A stretch of 64,000 nt of DNA from Moniliella sp. 'wahieum' (lineage: Eukaryota; Basidiomycota; Moniliellomycetes; Moniliellales; Moniliellaceae). The notes beneath the pieces are model-generated. The model did no database searches, was not told where the DNA came from, and was given only the letters and a program-made list of their open reading frames with translations. Of the stretch, positions 45,310-56,730 are shown one piece after another (the stretch's first letter is position 1; each line of letters starts with the position of its first letter). The stretch covers positions 372,001-436,000 of the forward strand of contig RSEE01000036.1 in the NCBI GenBank assembly GCA_003971905.1. The letters run 5' to 3'. Position numbers and translations under genes: made by a program.

Positions 45310-45720
45310 GAAAAAGGGTGCCAGCACTGAGACCGAGGCTAGTAGTAAGGCACAGACGAAGGCCAAAGAAGGGATGTGGTCGGAAGCAAAAGAAGGCAAC
45401 CAAGGGCGTAAGGCAGCGTAAAAGAATATTCGTAGGGCCAAAGCAAGGTGGGTATGCATACTGGCAGCGCAAAGCGTCGACAAGGAACGAACGCAAGATC
45501 TCGCCAGGGGGACAAACAAGAAATTTATAAAAGTCTTCACGGGGCCAACAAGGGCTGGTAGAAGAAAGGTGGATCCAGGTACGGAGGGGTCATGGGTCTT
45601 TGAGAGAATTGCGTTGGCAGTTTGGGAAGAATGCTTGGCGAATGCAAAGGGGTAAGAGCTAGAGGCCACGAGGTTGGACGCTGACTGGCATACGGCTTCC
45701 GTGTATGGTCAGATGCTTGG

Positions 45721-47365
45721 TCAGCGCCCGTCCACGACTGAGAAGCGAAGACGGGGAGCAGGGGGATAGGCTCGACGACGGATGGGAGCGCGAAGTGAGC
45801 GGGGAGCTGGCTGGGCCCAGGCTACGTTTTCGCACGCGAGGCGAACGAGGAGAGGTGATGCTAGCACGTGGTCTTGGATCGGGCGTCTCGGCGCTGCACA
45901 AGCCCAAGGCAAGTGCGCCGGTACGCCTCCCTTCATCCACATCCGTACGGAGAGTGGGCGAATGGGTGCAGGAGGCGAAGTGCCCACGTCAACAGCCGGA
46001 GCGAGCTGCAACCGTTCACGTACTCGTGACGCCCCGTCGATCTCCTCGGCGCGGGGGGAAGGACTGCGACGGCGAGATATGGAGCGAGGAGCTCGTGTGG
46101 AGGAGCGGCCACGTCGTGACTCCAGATCTTCACCGGCCATAGAAGCGCGCGATCTCGAGGCCAAACGACGCTCCACATCATTGGAAGAGGTCGCGCGGCG
46201 AAGGGTGGCACGGTCGGCTGGCGCATCCGCCGTCCGAGAACGGCCACGCTCTTCCTCACCCTCCCATCGAGTTGAACTGGCATGTGGGCCGAGCGCACGC
46301 GGCCGTCTCGTCCTCCCCCTTCCCACTTCCGGCACCGCCGCTTCGGTCATGGTAGGGGGGCAACGAGGTGGGTCAATCGTAGCCATGTGCAGCGTATTCC
46401 GAAGTGCGACAAGAGAATCGCTCGGCAGCCGTCGATGAACCACAGGCGATCCCGATCGGACTGTGGCCATGGAAGGGGCCGGAGCAGCAGATAGTTGAGT
46501 GTGGCCAGAAACGAGATGATCACGAGCGGCAGGACCAAGGTCAAATCCCGATATAAACGACGCCGCATCCGAGTCGACATCGTCCTCGAGGATCGCATGA
46601 GGATGGGCCGGGTGATGTGATAACTGTGCGCGAGGGGGGACGAGAGGGGGGACGATGAGGGTGTTCCATTGCCATCCAGGGAGAAGCAGGAGTCGGACTG
46701 GCGGAGCTCCGCGGCCGGCGGGTGGAAGGGGCCAAGGCCGGACTGGCCAAGAAGACGGGGGCGGGCATGTTGGTCGCGTTGGGCTTGCGAACAAACGCAT
46801 GGCAGGGGACTTGATCAACGGGCGCATGTCTGGCCCTTGGGAGGCACAAATCCTTGGCGAGGTCGTCGTTGGGGGCTGATCCGATTCGCCTTCGCTCACG
46901 TTGGGTATTGCTCACCATACTAAAATGCTCAGAGGGCCGGGGGGCGCAGGTTGCAGCGGTGTACGCGGGTACACATGCGTAGTGGGGGGCCTCGACGCAG
47001 GGCTGTTGCCTCAAGAAAGGGTGAAGGAAGCGCGTTGAAGGTGCACCGTGAGGTAAGAGACGGGTGGATGGGCCAGAGCAGCGAGCACCGTCCCGGCGGC
47101 CCGGGAACTTGGTGAAGGTCGATAGCGGGAGGGAGGGGAAGCGGGTGGTGCTCCTGGTCACGGAGGCGGCATTGATCGCTGCAGAAGAGGCTTCCGGGGA
47201 GGACGGCCTCGCACACACGGTACATAGCTCGTCGGCCATCCACAAAGCGGAAGTGTCGTCGTCGTAGTTGGGGAGCGGTTTGGCGTTGGGACGCCGTCGG
47301 ATGCTTGCGGCTGCGGAGGGCATGGCACGGGTGGGAACCGAGGGGATGGGGGCGCCAACAGCCAT
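45721..47365 (-). CDS. Ecl1-type zinc-binding protein with long Arg/Ser/Pro-rich tail
   Basis: Ecl1 family proteins are fungal zinc-binding factors linked to lifespan and stress; most yeast members are small. ATG 47365 begins MAVGAPIPSVPTRAMPSAAA, then KPLPNYDDDTSALWMADELC. A motif C-x2-C-x10-C-x3-C spans CTVC and, after one frame change, EAVLPGSLFCSDQCRLRDQ (near 47230-47170). This is the Ecl1 signature YCSxxCxxxD. The remaining roughly 400 residues are rich in Pro, Ser and Arg and have no other domain. Segments include LEDDVDSDAASFISGFDLGP, LRNTLHMATIDPPRCPPTMT and RRGRSSTRAPRSISRRRSPS, an RS-like stretch suggesting nuclear localisation. The frame stops at 45721. Frame breaks are likely within 46540-47170. 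The stop and total length are uncertain. Confidence 0.72.
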
Positions 47366-47664
47366 AGGAGGGGGAGGGGGGGAGGGGAAGAAGGAGGAGG
47401 GAGGGGACGGGGAAGGGATATAATGGGGAGTTGGTGGTGCCTGTGGGTGTGGAGGTGGGTGGGCAGGTGGGTGGGCAGTGGGTGGGCATGTGGGGCGGTG
47501 GAGGCGGTGGTGGAGGTAAGTGGGTCGAGGGTAGCGGCAAAAAAAATGCAACCTGGAAAAATTGCGGAGCGCTGGCGACGGAATAAAGGTTGCTTCGTTA
47601 ATTTAATGGCGGGTGGGCAGTGGTTGCCAGGGTGACCGGTGACTAGCTAGTGACTGCCATCGGT

Positions 47665-47696
47665 CATGCATCATGCATCATGCATCATGCATCATG
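47665..47696. repeat. CATGCAT heptamer, four tandem copies
   Basis: Four exact units (47665-47692) plus CATG are visible. Confidence 0.9.
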
Positions 47697-48002
47697 AACA
47701 TGGCCGTCGGATATCGATCGATCCACGTCGAATATCGGCCATCCACCGACGCAGGTACGAGTTCTATTAGCAGCTTCTTTTGCCGGCCTTATCGATATCG
47801 ATGTGCGTCATAGACTGCCGTTTGCGTATGCCACGCGCACATAACCGGTGACGGTGACCATGGCGGTGTCGTGGTTCATATGGAGACCACGGTCGGATAG
47901 GTGTCCTCCATGTCCTCCGGGATCGCCGCGGGGAACTGAAAGCTGTCGCCCCGTACCAACTCTCTGAAGAAAAAAAAAAAAAGCACCGATTGATTGATTG
48001 AT

Positions 48003-48032
48003 TACGCGTTACGCGTTACGCGCGTTACGCGG
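48003..48032. promoter_or_regulatory. ACGCGT (MluI/MCB-like) array
   Basis: ACGCGT at 48004 and 48011, ACGCGCGT at 48018 and ACGCGG at 48027 lie within 28 bases, about 640 bases upstream of the Ecl1-type start. ACGCGT is the known MBF cell-cycle box of fungi; function here is inferred. Confidence 0.5.
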
Positions 48033-49769
48033 TGTATGTTGACTGTGATCCTCCGGGTCCCAGTCGGTACACAGGTTCGCCTCGGTTCCATCGGCATCCA
48101 CGCTGCGGGTGTCCCAGCGTGTCACTGACCCTGTGCCCTCCATTTTCTCCTGTGTGACTCACTGCCCCTGTTTTTTTTGCCTAGTCCGGCCTCCTATAGA
48201 TGCCTCGATCTGTACCCCCAGACCCAACTGTGGCTCTAGTAATCCATCCCCTTCTCATCTTCTGCCTGTCCGGCTCCCTAGGCTAACAGTGTATGTAGCC
48301 GGGAGGCGCCCCGTCGTGTCTTTCCGAGCTTGCCATGTGGCAATGTGACGATGCGCAGGGAGCTTGCGCAGGCGTTCCCTTGAAGCTTGACTGTGGCCCA
48401 CGTTGTTGCGTGCATCGTGTTGGCAGCTACGATGCTGCGTGGGCAGCCTCTGCGATCGTCACGCGGCTCAATATTTTCCATCTGGCAGCGGAGAGGTAAC
48501 CGTACTGGTAGTACTCGGAGTACCCCGAGCCCATCGGGACCAAAGACGCACCAGGAGAGAGACGATGCTCGATCTGCGCTGACGCACGCTGACGTCGTAC
48601 TCAGTGATAAACAATGTGATGGTATGTTTTCGTGGCACTGCAACCTCTGCGAAGCACACAGCTATTAGGGCGCGGTGTGCGTGCGAGCTATTAATAGGAG
48701 GACGTGGGGTGGTTGCCACGCTGGATGCCGGCGTTCCGCGTGTAGCACACCCCCCACGGCTTGGCGGAAGGGAAAAAAAGAGGGATCCTACTGTGGTGCG
48801 GGCAGCCCCCAACTGCGTGTTGCCCCCTTCCACAAAAAGCAACAAACGCTGTATGATGGTGTGGCCGATATGCCGCAACGAAGTCTTCTAGTATACACCC
48901 AACAGCCTGTTTGTTCGAGCTCTTGTGGCTCACGCGCGCACCACAGCTCTCCTATTTCGCTCGCGCACCGCACAGCCACGAGTTTGGCGCACTTTCTTGC
49001 ACTGCCCCCCTCTTCTTTGGCCGCCCGATCCACACACGCATGCAAAACCTGCTACCTCATCACTAAAAGAGCACCCCAGACGGAGCAGCAAAAGCTCTCG
49101 AAGATGGAAAAGACCCCCAACAAACGCACACCTTTTCTCTCCACCCCGGGGATATACTAATCCGGTTGCATGTCAGCGCGTCAGCGCCTCTTGTGACCCT
49201 CTTTGTGCACCCTCGATATAAGCCTTACCTCTCTCCAAGATCTAAACGTTAAGCAGCTCCGGCTTGTTGTGCTTTCCCTTGAAGGAGGAGAGTCCGCTCA
49301 CGGGTTTTATCGAGCTTGAACACTGTTGATGAATCCGAACGGAGCTAGAAACGAGGTGAGACGGAGCTAGAACGAGGTGAGGGCTCTCCATTGGGGCGTC
49401 ACCTCGCGTGACAAGGTTGCATATGCGCCGGGACGAGCAAGACTAGGCTGCCTGTAGATGCAGAACCTTGAAGGGTTGTTGGCTGGAAGTTTGACGCAGA
49501 CAACGACAGGGTCGGATAGGTCCTGTCACAGAACACTGAACTCTTGTTGGATCGCAGCGGCATCCGTACACGGAGACTGCAATCTGGAGGGAGATGGACG
49601 GCAAAGGATGCCTGGGCGGAGGGATTTGGCAATGTTGGGACCCGTGGTCCCGTACTTAGGCCAAGGTGCCTCATCACCCTTCACCCTGATTTGTCCTCCG
49701 AAGCCTCCACGTGTATACTCAGGCTTGTTTGAACCCCTGTCTCTAGGTGTGGCACAAGGCTTAGACCTT

Positions 49770-50275
49770 AACCACCACCATCGCGATTGCATTGCTCTAC
49801 ACTTCCAGAGGTTCTTCACCCAACCCCTTGGGTTCCTCCGGTCTTACAGGCAACCAAGAGATGGTCATTGAAGCAGGTCGGTGGGATTGTGCGTGAGCTA
49901 TATTCATATTAGGGAGTAACGCGGGTGTTGTCTGTGGTGGCTCAAGGACGGATATGTAAAAGGGGATGATTTTACAAATTGACCCGCTACTAGGGGAAGA
50001 AATAGAGAAGAAAGGCTATGCAGACACAGCGCTTTAACTGAAGTAACATACAGCGTGGAAAGAGGAAGGATTAAAGGCGAACGCGGCTCTCAAAGGAGCA
50101 CAAGCGTAGGGAAAGGTTCTCTAGCAACAGCAGTCCGTCTTTGCCCGTGACACAGTACGTTGAACCACTATGCGCCACACCACCGTCCCATTGCATACAT
50201 CTCCACAGAGGTTCTCCACTCGACGTTCAACTGAATCCTTCGGTTCCTCTCCTGTCTTACAACGCAAAATGATTA
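49770..50275. repeat. Diverged direct repeat pair of about 80-100 bases
   Basis: 49770-49850 and 50178-50260 share CACCACC(A/G)TC, ATTGCAT, CAGAGGTTCT, GGTTCCTC and GTCTTACA words in the same order with small gaps. The family is unknown. Confidence 0.5.
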
Positions 50276-51446
50276 ATGAGGCGTGTGGGTATTCCGCATG
50301 TAGTACGTACCCAGCAACGCGGCTCTCCGCGTCTCAGATCTCAGCTCCCTCACGTTTGAGACTCAGACCAGACCGCCATTAGCCGCGGCCGTCCACAATC
50401 CATCCCTCTCTACATCCGCCAACAGCGGACGAACCCCACTACCGCGCGCTTCTCAACGGTTTGGTCACAAATATATACAACGCTTCTTGGCACATGCGCT
50501 CATCCGTATCCATTCGCGCTGTACACTCGGTTTGGAAGCGAATGGCGGGGCCAGATGGTCCCGCCCTGTTGGCAACTCCACTGGTCTCACCTACTGGGGC
50601 GAGCATCATATGCAAGCAGCACGCGTTGGACGGTTGAGAGCGCGTGTGGATATAGTAGGCGTACTACTGCATTGACTTCGTCCCTCGCTGCAGCACGGGG
50701 AGGGCACTTGTATCGTTGTGGGGACTGGGAAGAACTGGCTGACGAAGAGGCGCAGGAAACACCGTTGTCTCTCTTTTGCTCTTTCCTTTCATCACCGTTG
50801 GTGGTTGGATCTCTCTCCCTAACACCTACCCCTCCCCTCGCGACCAGTGCCAGCGCAACGTTCACAAGCCCACGCGGGCGCGAGCGTCCGTCCCGCTCTC
50901 GGCCACTTGGTCACGTATCCCATCTACGTCCCATGCAGCATTTCCTGGAGCCACCAGGCCCGGGGGCGAGAGTTCACCGTTCACCAGCCCAAGTGTGTCG
51001 CCTTGATGTATACCCGCTCGGTACTCAGCCCAAGTGACACAGAGATCTTACTACGAGGGATGCCCCCTTTGGGGGCGATTGCGATTACAAGCCTGGGTAC
51101 TACATGGCTAATCGAAATTTCTGGTGCACAATCTTGTGGGCCTTGCCCACCTTGAATTTCGTACGTAGTCCTCACATATCTATTCGGAACCTTGTTACCG
51201 GCATTTTCGATTAGCTAGGTAGATGCACCAGTGTGGGGAGACGACGAATTCTCACGTTGGCTAGGAGAACTACGCGCCTCCCCCCTAACCCCCCCAGTCC
51301 CCTGCACACGACGTCGCATCCGTCTACGATGTGGTGCAGCAGCGCAGTCCAGAAGGAAGTGAGGGCATGCGAGAGGGGTGGATGGGCAAACGAGGCAAGA
51401 GAATATGATGGATTTTGTTCGTGCGCCCTAGAAGGGCGAGTTGGAA

Positions 51447-53013
51447 TCAGAACGAGAGATGTGCCAGCGTGACAGCCAGCAGCAAGGCTGGGATGACGGC
51501 TGTTGCCCCGGCGGGGTAAAGTGTGGCAGCTGCCCCCTTGTGGCCTTTGCCGCTGGAGCTTCCTGTGCTGCTGGAGGCAGCGGCGGGAGTGACCAGGGAC
51601 GAGGAGCAAGGCCAAACACCTTGTTGCAGAAGTTTGTTGCCCGCCTCAATAAAGTACGTGTCGGCATAGATCAACCCCGTGTCGGCGTTGCCACCACGGT
51701 TGTTGACAGTGCTGTGCATCAGCGCCGCCTCAAAACCGGTTGAATCGGTGGCGTTGGAGGAGGAGCTGATGGTCAAGTTGGCCCCAGCTGCTTTGGTCGA
51801 GGCAGAAGCAAAGGTAATCGGTTGCGCTAGGGCCAGCGAGTAGGCAGCGTGCAGCAGTTGCACAGCAGCGGTGGTGTAGTTGGAACGATTGTCAATCGTA
51901 CCCAACGTGGCCAGGCCAGAGCAGCCGCCATCGCTGCTGACACATCGCGTGGCGTAGTGGCATTGCGGGGCGCATCAAAGTCCCAGTACGGCAGGCCGTC
52001 GGAGGGCAAATGCGTGACCCAGTAATCGGCCACACGCTGGGCGGTAGCCAGGTACGTCTGGTTGCCGGTCAAGGTGTAAAGCTGAGTGAACCCATGCAAT
52101 GCCCATGCCTGGCCGCGGGACCAGGTCGAGTTGTCAGCAAAGCCTTGGGCTGTTCCGCATCGATACAGTTCACCGGTGGTGCCACTGTAGTCGCATAGGT
52201 GGAAGGTGGAGCCATCGGGACGAACGTGGTGCTGGATGAGCTTGGAAGCATGTGACTGGGCAATCGTATCCAGGGTCTGGTTGTGGGTGTAGTTCGCTGC
52301 ACTTTCCAGTAGCAGGGGCATGTTCATGACCGAGTCAATGATCACCAGCACCGAGTCCGGGTGGCTGCCCTGGTTGTCCCAGGTGCGGACGACACCAGCA
52401 GCTGGAACAAAGCGGTTGCCCAGCGTGGTGGACATGTTGCTGATCGTACTGTTCCAGCGTTGGGAGGAGGTGAGGCTGTCCTGGGCTTGGAATGGATACG
52501 CCATGAAGCCGAGGTCGTGGGTGTTGGTGGCGCTGTTGACAGCCAAGGTGGCGGTCCAGTTGCTGGCTTGCGCCGCCCAGTCGGGCAAGGAGGGCGCCCC
52601 AGACAGATTGCCTGCAGCGGCACAGTTGGTCAGGCGGTCGTACAGCCCCCAGAGCCCCGCGGAAAAGAAGCCGCTGGTCCACTGGGTGGGTCAAAGACGG
52701 TATAGGTGCCGACAGCGGCGGTGGGCGTGGGCGGGGTGTTGCCGTAGCCGCCAAAGGTGTACTGCGGGTGGCCGGCGGCCGGATCGCGGGTGGTGGCAAT
52801 GCGCCAGAAGCGGGCGGCGAGATTGGCGGTCTGGAGTAGCTCGTCGGTGGGCGGTAGGCCTGCGGGGTTGGCTGCGGTGGCGTTGGCGGTGGGCGGGGCG
52901 CCGTTGCCTGCCCATGTATTCTGCGGGGCAAAGGCGGCGTGGGCTGTGGCGACGGAGGCTGCGGCGGCAGAAAGCAGGCTGACGGCCAGCAAGCGCGAAG
53001 CAGCAGGCAGCAT
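51447..53013 (-). CDS. GH88 unsaturated glycuronyl hydrolase with GPI-like tail
   Basis: GH88 enzymes hydrate and release 4,5-unsaturated uronic acids from pectin- or glycosaminoglycan-derived oligosaccharides. ATG 53013 begins a signal peptide (MLPAASRLLAVSLLSAAAAS). Next come FAPQNTWAGNGAPP and AARFWRIATTRDPAAGHPQY. After a frame change near 52660, DWAAQASNWTATLAVNSATN and THDLGFMAYPFQ (first catalytic Asp) appear, then VVRTWDNQGSHPDSVLVIID with SVMNMPLL (second catalytic Asp). HHVRPDGSTFHLCDYSGTTG, TAQGFADNSTWSRGQAWALH and DGLPYWDFDAPRNATTPRDV complete the barrel signatures. Another frame gives LALAQPITFASASTKAAG. The C-terminus is a Ser/Gly stretch (SSSTGSSSGKGHKG) followed by a hydrophobic end (TAVIPALLLAVTLAHLSF), TGA at 51447-51449. 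This is the arrangement of a GPI attachment signal, so the enzyme is probably wall- or membrane-bound. Confidence 0.88.
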
Positions 53014-56000
53014 CGGTGGCGTGGGGGTGGCAGGCGGTAAGCTGGAAGCGAATGCCGCCGAGACGGGCGGAGGCGCAGGGGGGGTTGAGGATGCAAGCGA
53101 GCGTTGGGCGCAGTGGTCGGCTGAGCTGAGTGGCTCTCAGCCTCGTGCTGTACTGGTCAGGATGCTCATCAGTTGAGTTGAGGCAGTCAGCCCAGTCACT
53201 AGCCAGGCCTCAGGGCCAGGGCCGCAGGATAATCGATGATCGCTATGTAATTTCATCCCAGTGTCAGGCCTGCCTGTCGGGTGCCGCGAGGCGCGAGGAG
53301 CGAGCATCTCAGGCGCTGGGCCTGCGTGCTGCTCCGCCAGTCGCTGCTGGTGCGTGCACCCAGCCACCACGCCAGTCTAGCCACCCCCTTCCGATGGCAC
53401 CAGCCGATCCATCGCGCCCCCACTGCTGCTGTGCTGGGCCCACTCGTGTCCTGACGGAGACGCGGGGACAGACAGCCCCCGCGCCCAGCTGTCATGTATG
53501 TCACAAGTCGCATGCAGCGGGGGTGGGGCCAGTGCCGTGCCTGGCATCCTGAGATCGGCTTGCCCGCATAGGGACAGTCATATGCCCAAGCTGCCCCTGT
53601 GCTGCATCTTGCTGCATATTGCTCACGCGTCACGCGCGTCACGCGTCACTGCAGGCCAACCCCGCCGCGTGCAACTTGAACGTTCAATTCAATCCGTCAC
53701 GTACACGTGACCAGCGTTACCCAGCCCGCTCCCAGTCGGGGTTCCGCCAGCCCTGATGCACCTGATGGAGCAGGCAATAGTACTTGCTTCAAGCTAGGCT
53801 TCGACAGCAGACGCGGGGGTCATTGCCACACTACCCCCCCAGCGCCAATATCCTCATCATGTATAGCCCGTCTTTGTCTGCGATGGATAGACCGTTGACG
53901 CTCCGTAAAACTGCGGGTCCATCAGCATGGACTGTGCATATCGCAGCATGGAATGATTTGATGGGCGCGGTGGATGGTGAAAAGCTATTAATGAAGATGG
54001 CCAGGGCAGGTGTTGGAAAGCTATCCAAAACGACGACAGGAAACCAAAGCCACAAAACAGGGCCTCTTGACAAGGCTGCTGTTTCTGCATTCTCGATATA
54101 CAATGACTAGTGCGATAGCAGAAATCATGACAATGCCTTCTCCTTGTCCAATATTCATTCCTGGAGAGTCAAGGGCAGGAATATTCTCTAGCCACTGTAC
54201 TTCATGGTTCAATGCAATACATCATCAACTGTTGGCTCTCTGGTCTTCTATAAACATATTAATTCCCTCTGTCCCCCTTCCTCTCTCCCGATTATTTGTG
54301 TGGCGTCTCCACCTTGTCACCAACGTTGCGTGTTTGGCCCCCAGGCCGCTCCAGCCGACGCCTCAGACAAAATGCACTAAAATACAAACTGCAACTGGTG
54401 TTTTCTTGTCCTGAAGATGATCTCCTGTTGCCGTCTGCACCCAGCCAGTATTGTTGTTCCACTACCACAGTCTCTTGAGTAGGGGGGGGGTAGCATAACC
54501 GGTAAAGCCGGTATTAATTAACGTCCAACTCTCTCTTCACCATCACGGGTTTGATGCCTTCCGGCTCAGGTGCCCGTCACACGGCATGATACGCGTTTTT
54601 TTCCAAAAGTCCTCTTGTCCGGAGGTGGAGAAGGCGATTGTGCAGACATCGAGCACAGCTACGCCGATCGCGCGGGGGGGGATGCAGCATTTGAATGGGG
54701 CCGAGAGTGACCAAGTTTCAAGGAAACTCATCTATTTTTAAAGTGGAGTGTCGTTTGCTTTATACCATCACGCATCAGTAACAGTATGGTAGAAGAGAGC
54801 GTGATGAATATTGGAATGGATCACATGTAGCGCTCTCTTCTGTTTTGGTGTGGCATCCACAGCTGTTTGTCCATCCATGCCTTGAGCTCGGTAAATGATA
54901 TGAGTACTGCACGGGATCTTCGATCAATTTTTGCGCTCATCATCACAGTCTTTCGCCCCGCGTGTGCTTTTGTTAGTCCAGTTGCTCTTCCCAACAATTC
55001 ACTCGGTATGCGGCCTGCCGAGAATAGGCGAGAGGAGGCTGTTCAGCGGCACAAAACAGGAGAAATGCGCACCTAGTAGGCAGCATTACTTCTTCGACAA
55101 GATATCCAGTACGGTGCGCGGCGATATCAAAGCTAAAAAGCTTCAAGTTTTACATCATGGCCACACAGCTGTGCATCCCAACTGTTGCTGTCACTGCTGA
55201 CTGTTTACCTTCTTGTAGCTTGGACACAGAGGAGAAAACACAATCCATTATTGCAATAAGAATACGTGCACCTGTGAGTGTGGTGTAGGGTAGCATGCGG
55301 AACGCTGAACGCAGTGACCGATGGATAGTGGCCCAGGTACTGGTGGCACTTGAACTGGGTCGAATAGGATATCATTCGTTGCCTAACATCTTCATTCGCT
55401 GGTATAACAACAACCGTCTTCTTCAGGCTGGTGACGTACCCAACAGCTTCCTCGACGCCGCCGCCCACATCACGTTCTGTCACACATCACATGATCTGGT
55501 CCCCTCCATCACATATCATCACACCTGCTGCCGGTTCGACTGGAGGCAGGGGGACACTGAGGGCTTGGAGCTGCGGTCGAGGGGGCAGGATACTGGCGCT
55601 GCGCCTGAAGAGGGGATTCGGATCGATCGCAGCCGATCGGCAGCACGCTCACGCTACGCAAGGGGGAGGGGAGGGGAGGAGACTGCCCCGCTGCTGTGAA
55701 CAAGCGGCTGTGGGTAGGGTTGCTGCAAACGTACGTATCCCATCCAGGACCATCGATCTCATCGTCGTGCCTATCCTCCCGTACACGTTTGTGACCAGAT
55801 GCGACGCCTCAGGCCCCAGGCTTCGGGCCTCAGAGGGCCTCACAGAAGAGGCCCTGGGAGGAGGACGCAGGCCGCACACAGTAGAGGAGTTGCGTTCTAG
55901 GACCCTCCCTCGCCGGCACAGAGGCATGTGTGCTCCCACAGGCAAAGAGCCCCGATTGAGTCCGCAGCAGGCCACACCGTCGTGCCACAGGCCAATACGC

Positions 56001-56730
56001 CAGCGGCGGCTCCCTCGATCCGATTCCCATTCCATCGCAGCCGCCGATTGCCTCATCCGGCGTCTGGTGGATAATGGATGCGTTGCTGCCTTGGCACACA
56101 CTATGATAGCTTGTGCGCTTTCTTTGCTACCCTAACCCCTGCCCTGTTGTCCGTCGACTACTGGGTGCTTCCAGCCTCTCCCCCGCCCCGCACCACCACC
56201 TCAGCCTCTCCTCTCCTCTCTCTCAGCTTCTTCTCTCCTCCCTCTCAACAGCTGCTCCCTCCCTTCATCCCCCCTGGCTCCTCTGCCACCCACCTCCGCC
56301 TCTTCCCCCCCTCCATTCTGTTGGGTGCCGTGGCGCTAATCCGCTGAGCCTCTTCCTCACCACCTGTGTGCGCGGCAGTTGCGCCCATCACCGCAACAAC
56401 ACCTTCTACAGGCGGTTCTTTTCCTACTTTATCCCCTAACAAAGAGGGCATGGCAACAGTCTAGCTTCTCTTCTTGACCGCCACTCAGCTCCCAGGCGCC
56501 TCACACCGCACTATTCTGCTCGTCTCTGCTCGTGGCTGGCCGTCTCCGTCTACCGTCGTTTTCTCCTCACACTCCTACTCCGTACTCCCACGTGCTTTCT
56601 TCGCAATTCGCGGCATTACCCCCTACCCTTTTGTGGTGAACAGCGCCTACCATCCTAGGCCACCCGTATTCCCCATCCCCAACATTACTCTCTTGTTTTT
56701 CACCCGTCCCAGCCCGAGTCTGGATCTACC
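53014..56730. other. Long gene-poor region, 3.7 kb
   Basis: Includes the GH88 promoter with an ACGCGT array (53625-53646). 53850-55300 is clearly lower in GC and has only short open frames without recognisable motifs. 56140-56730 is C/T-rich, probably the leader of the next gene. Confidence 0.5.
53625..53646. promoter_or_regulatory. ACGCGT (MluI/MCB-like) array
   Basis: ACGCGT at 53625, ACGCGCGT at 53632 and ACGCGT at 53641 lie about 610 bases upstream of the GH88 start. This is the same word order as the array upstream of the Ecl1-type gene. Confidence 0.5.

Larger units (their letters stand above)
40976..45720. other. Long gene-poor region, 4.7 kb
   Basis: 40976-41900 is very GC-rich and includes the MP88-like promoter. 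The rest shows no recognisable gene on either strand. It is dense in short words: CAAGCTT (42083), GGCCAGGGT x3 (42343), GATCATCGATCATC (42294), AGCGCTTA words (42752-42818), CCGGTCA x3 (42822), CTGAGCGC words (43331-43382, 43992-44040), TTGAACGTTGAACG (43790), CATGATGCATGATGCAC (44090) and a G18 run (45272). Confidence 0.5.
47366..51446. other. Long gene-poor region, 4.1 kb
   Basis: Includes the promoter of the Ecl1-type gene. No gene recognised elsewhere. Notable are CATGCAT x4 (47665-47692), a run of about 17 A near 47968-47984 followed by (ATTG)n, an ACGCGT array (48003-48032) and a diverged repeat pair (49770-49850 and 50178-50275). 49.3-50.4 kb has lower GC and may contain decayed repeat DNA. 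Confidence 0.5.

Noticed and set aside
45166-45669. Minus-strand frame with a poly-Phe/Pro run
   Set aside because: The run is the translation of the G18/A13 homopolymer; the remainder has no family resemblance.
53831-54212. Open frames in the low-GC block
   Set aside because: Short, unmatched and without start context; possibly decayed repeat DNA.
55205-55483. 92-codon minus-strand frame (VTSLKKTVVVIPANEDVRQR)
   Set aside because: It looks protein-like, but neither a family nor flanking exons could be found.
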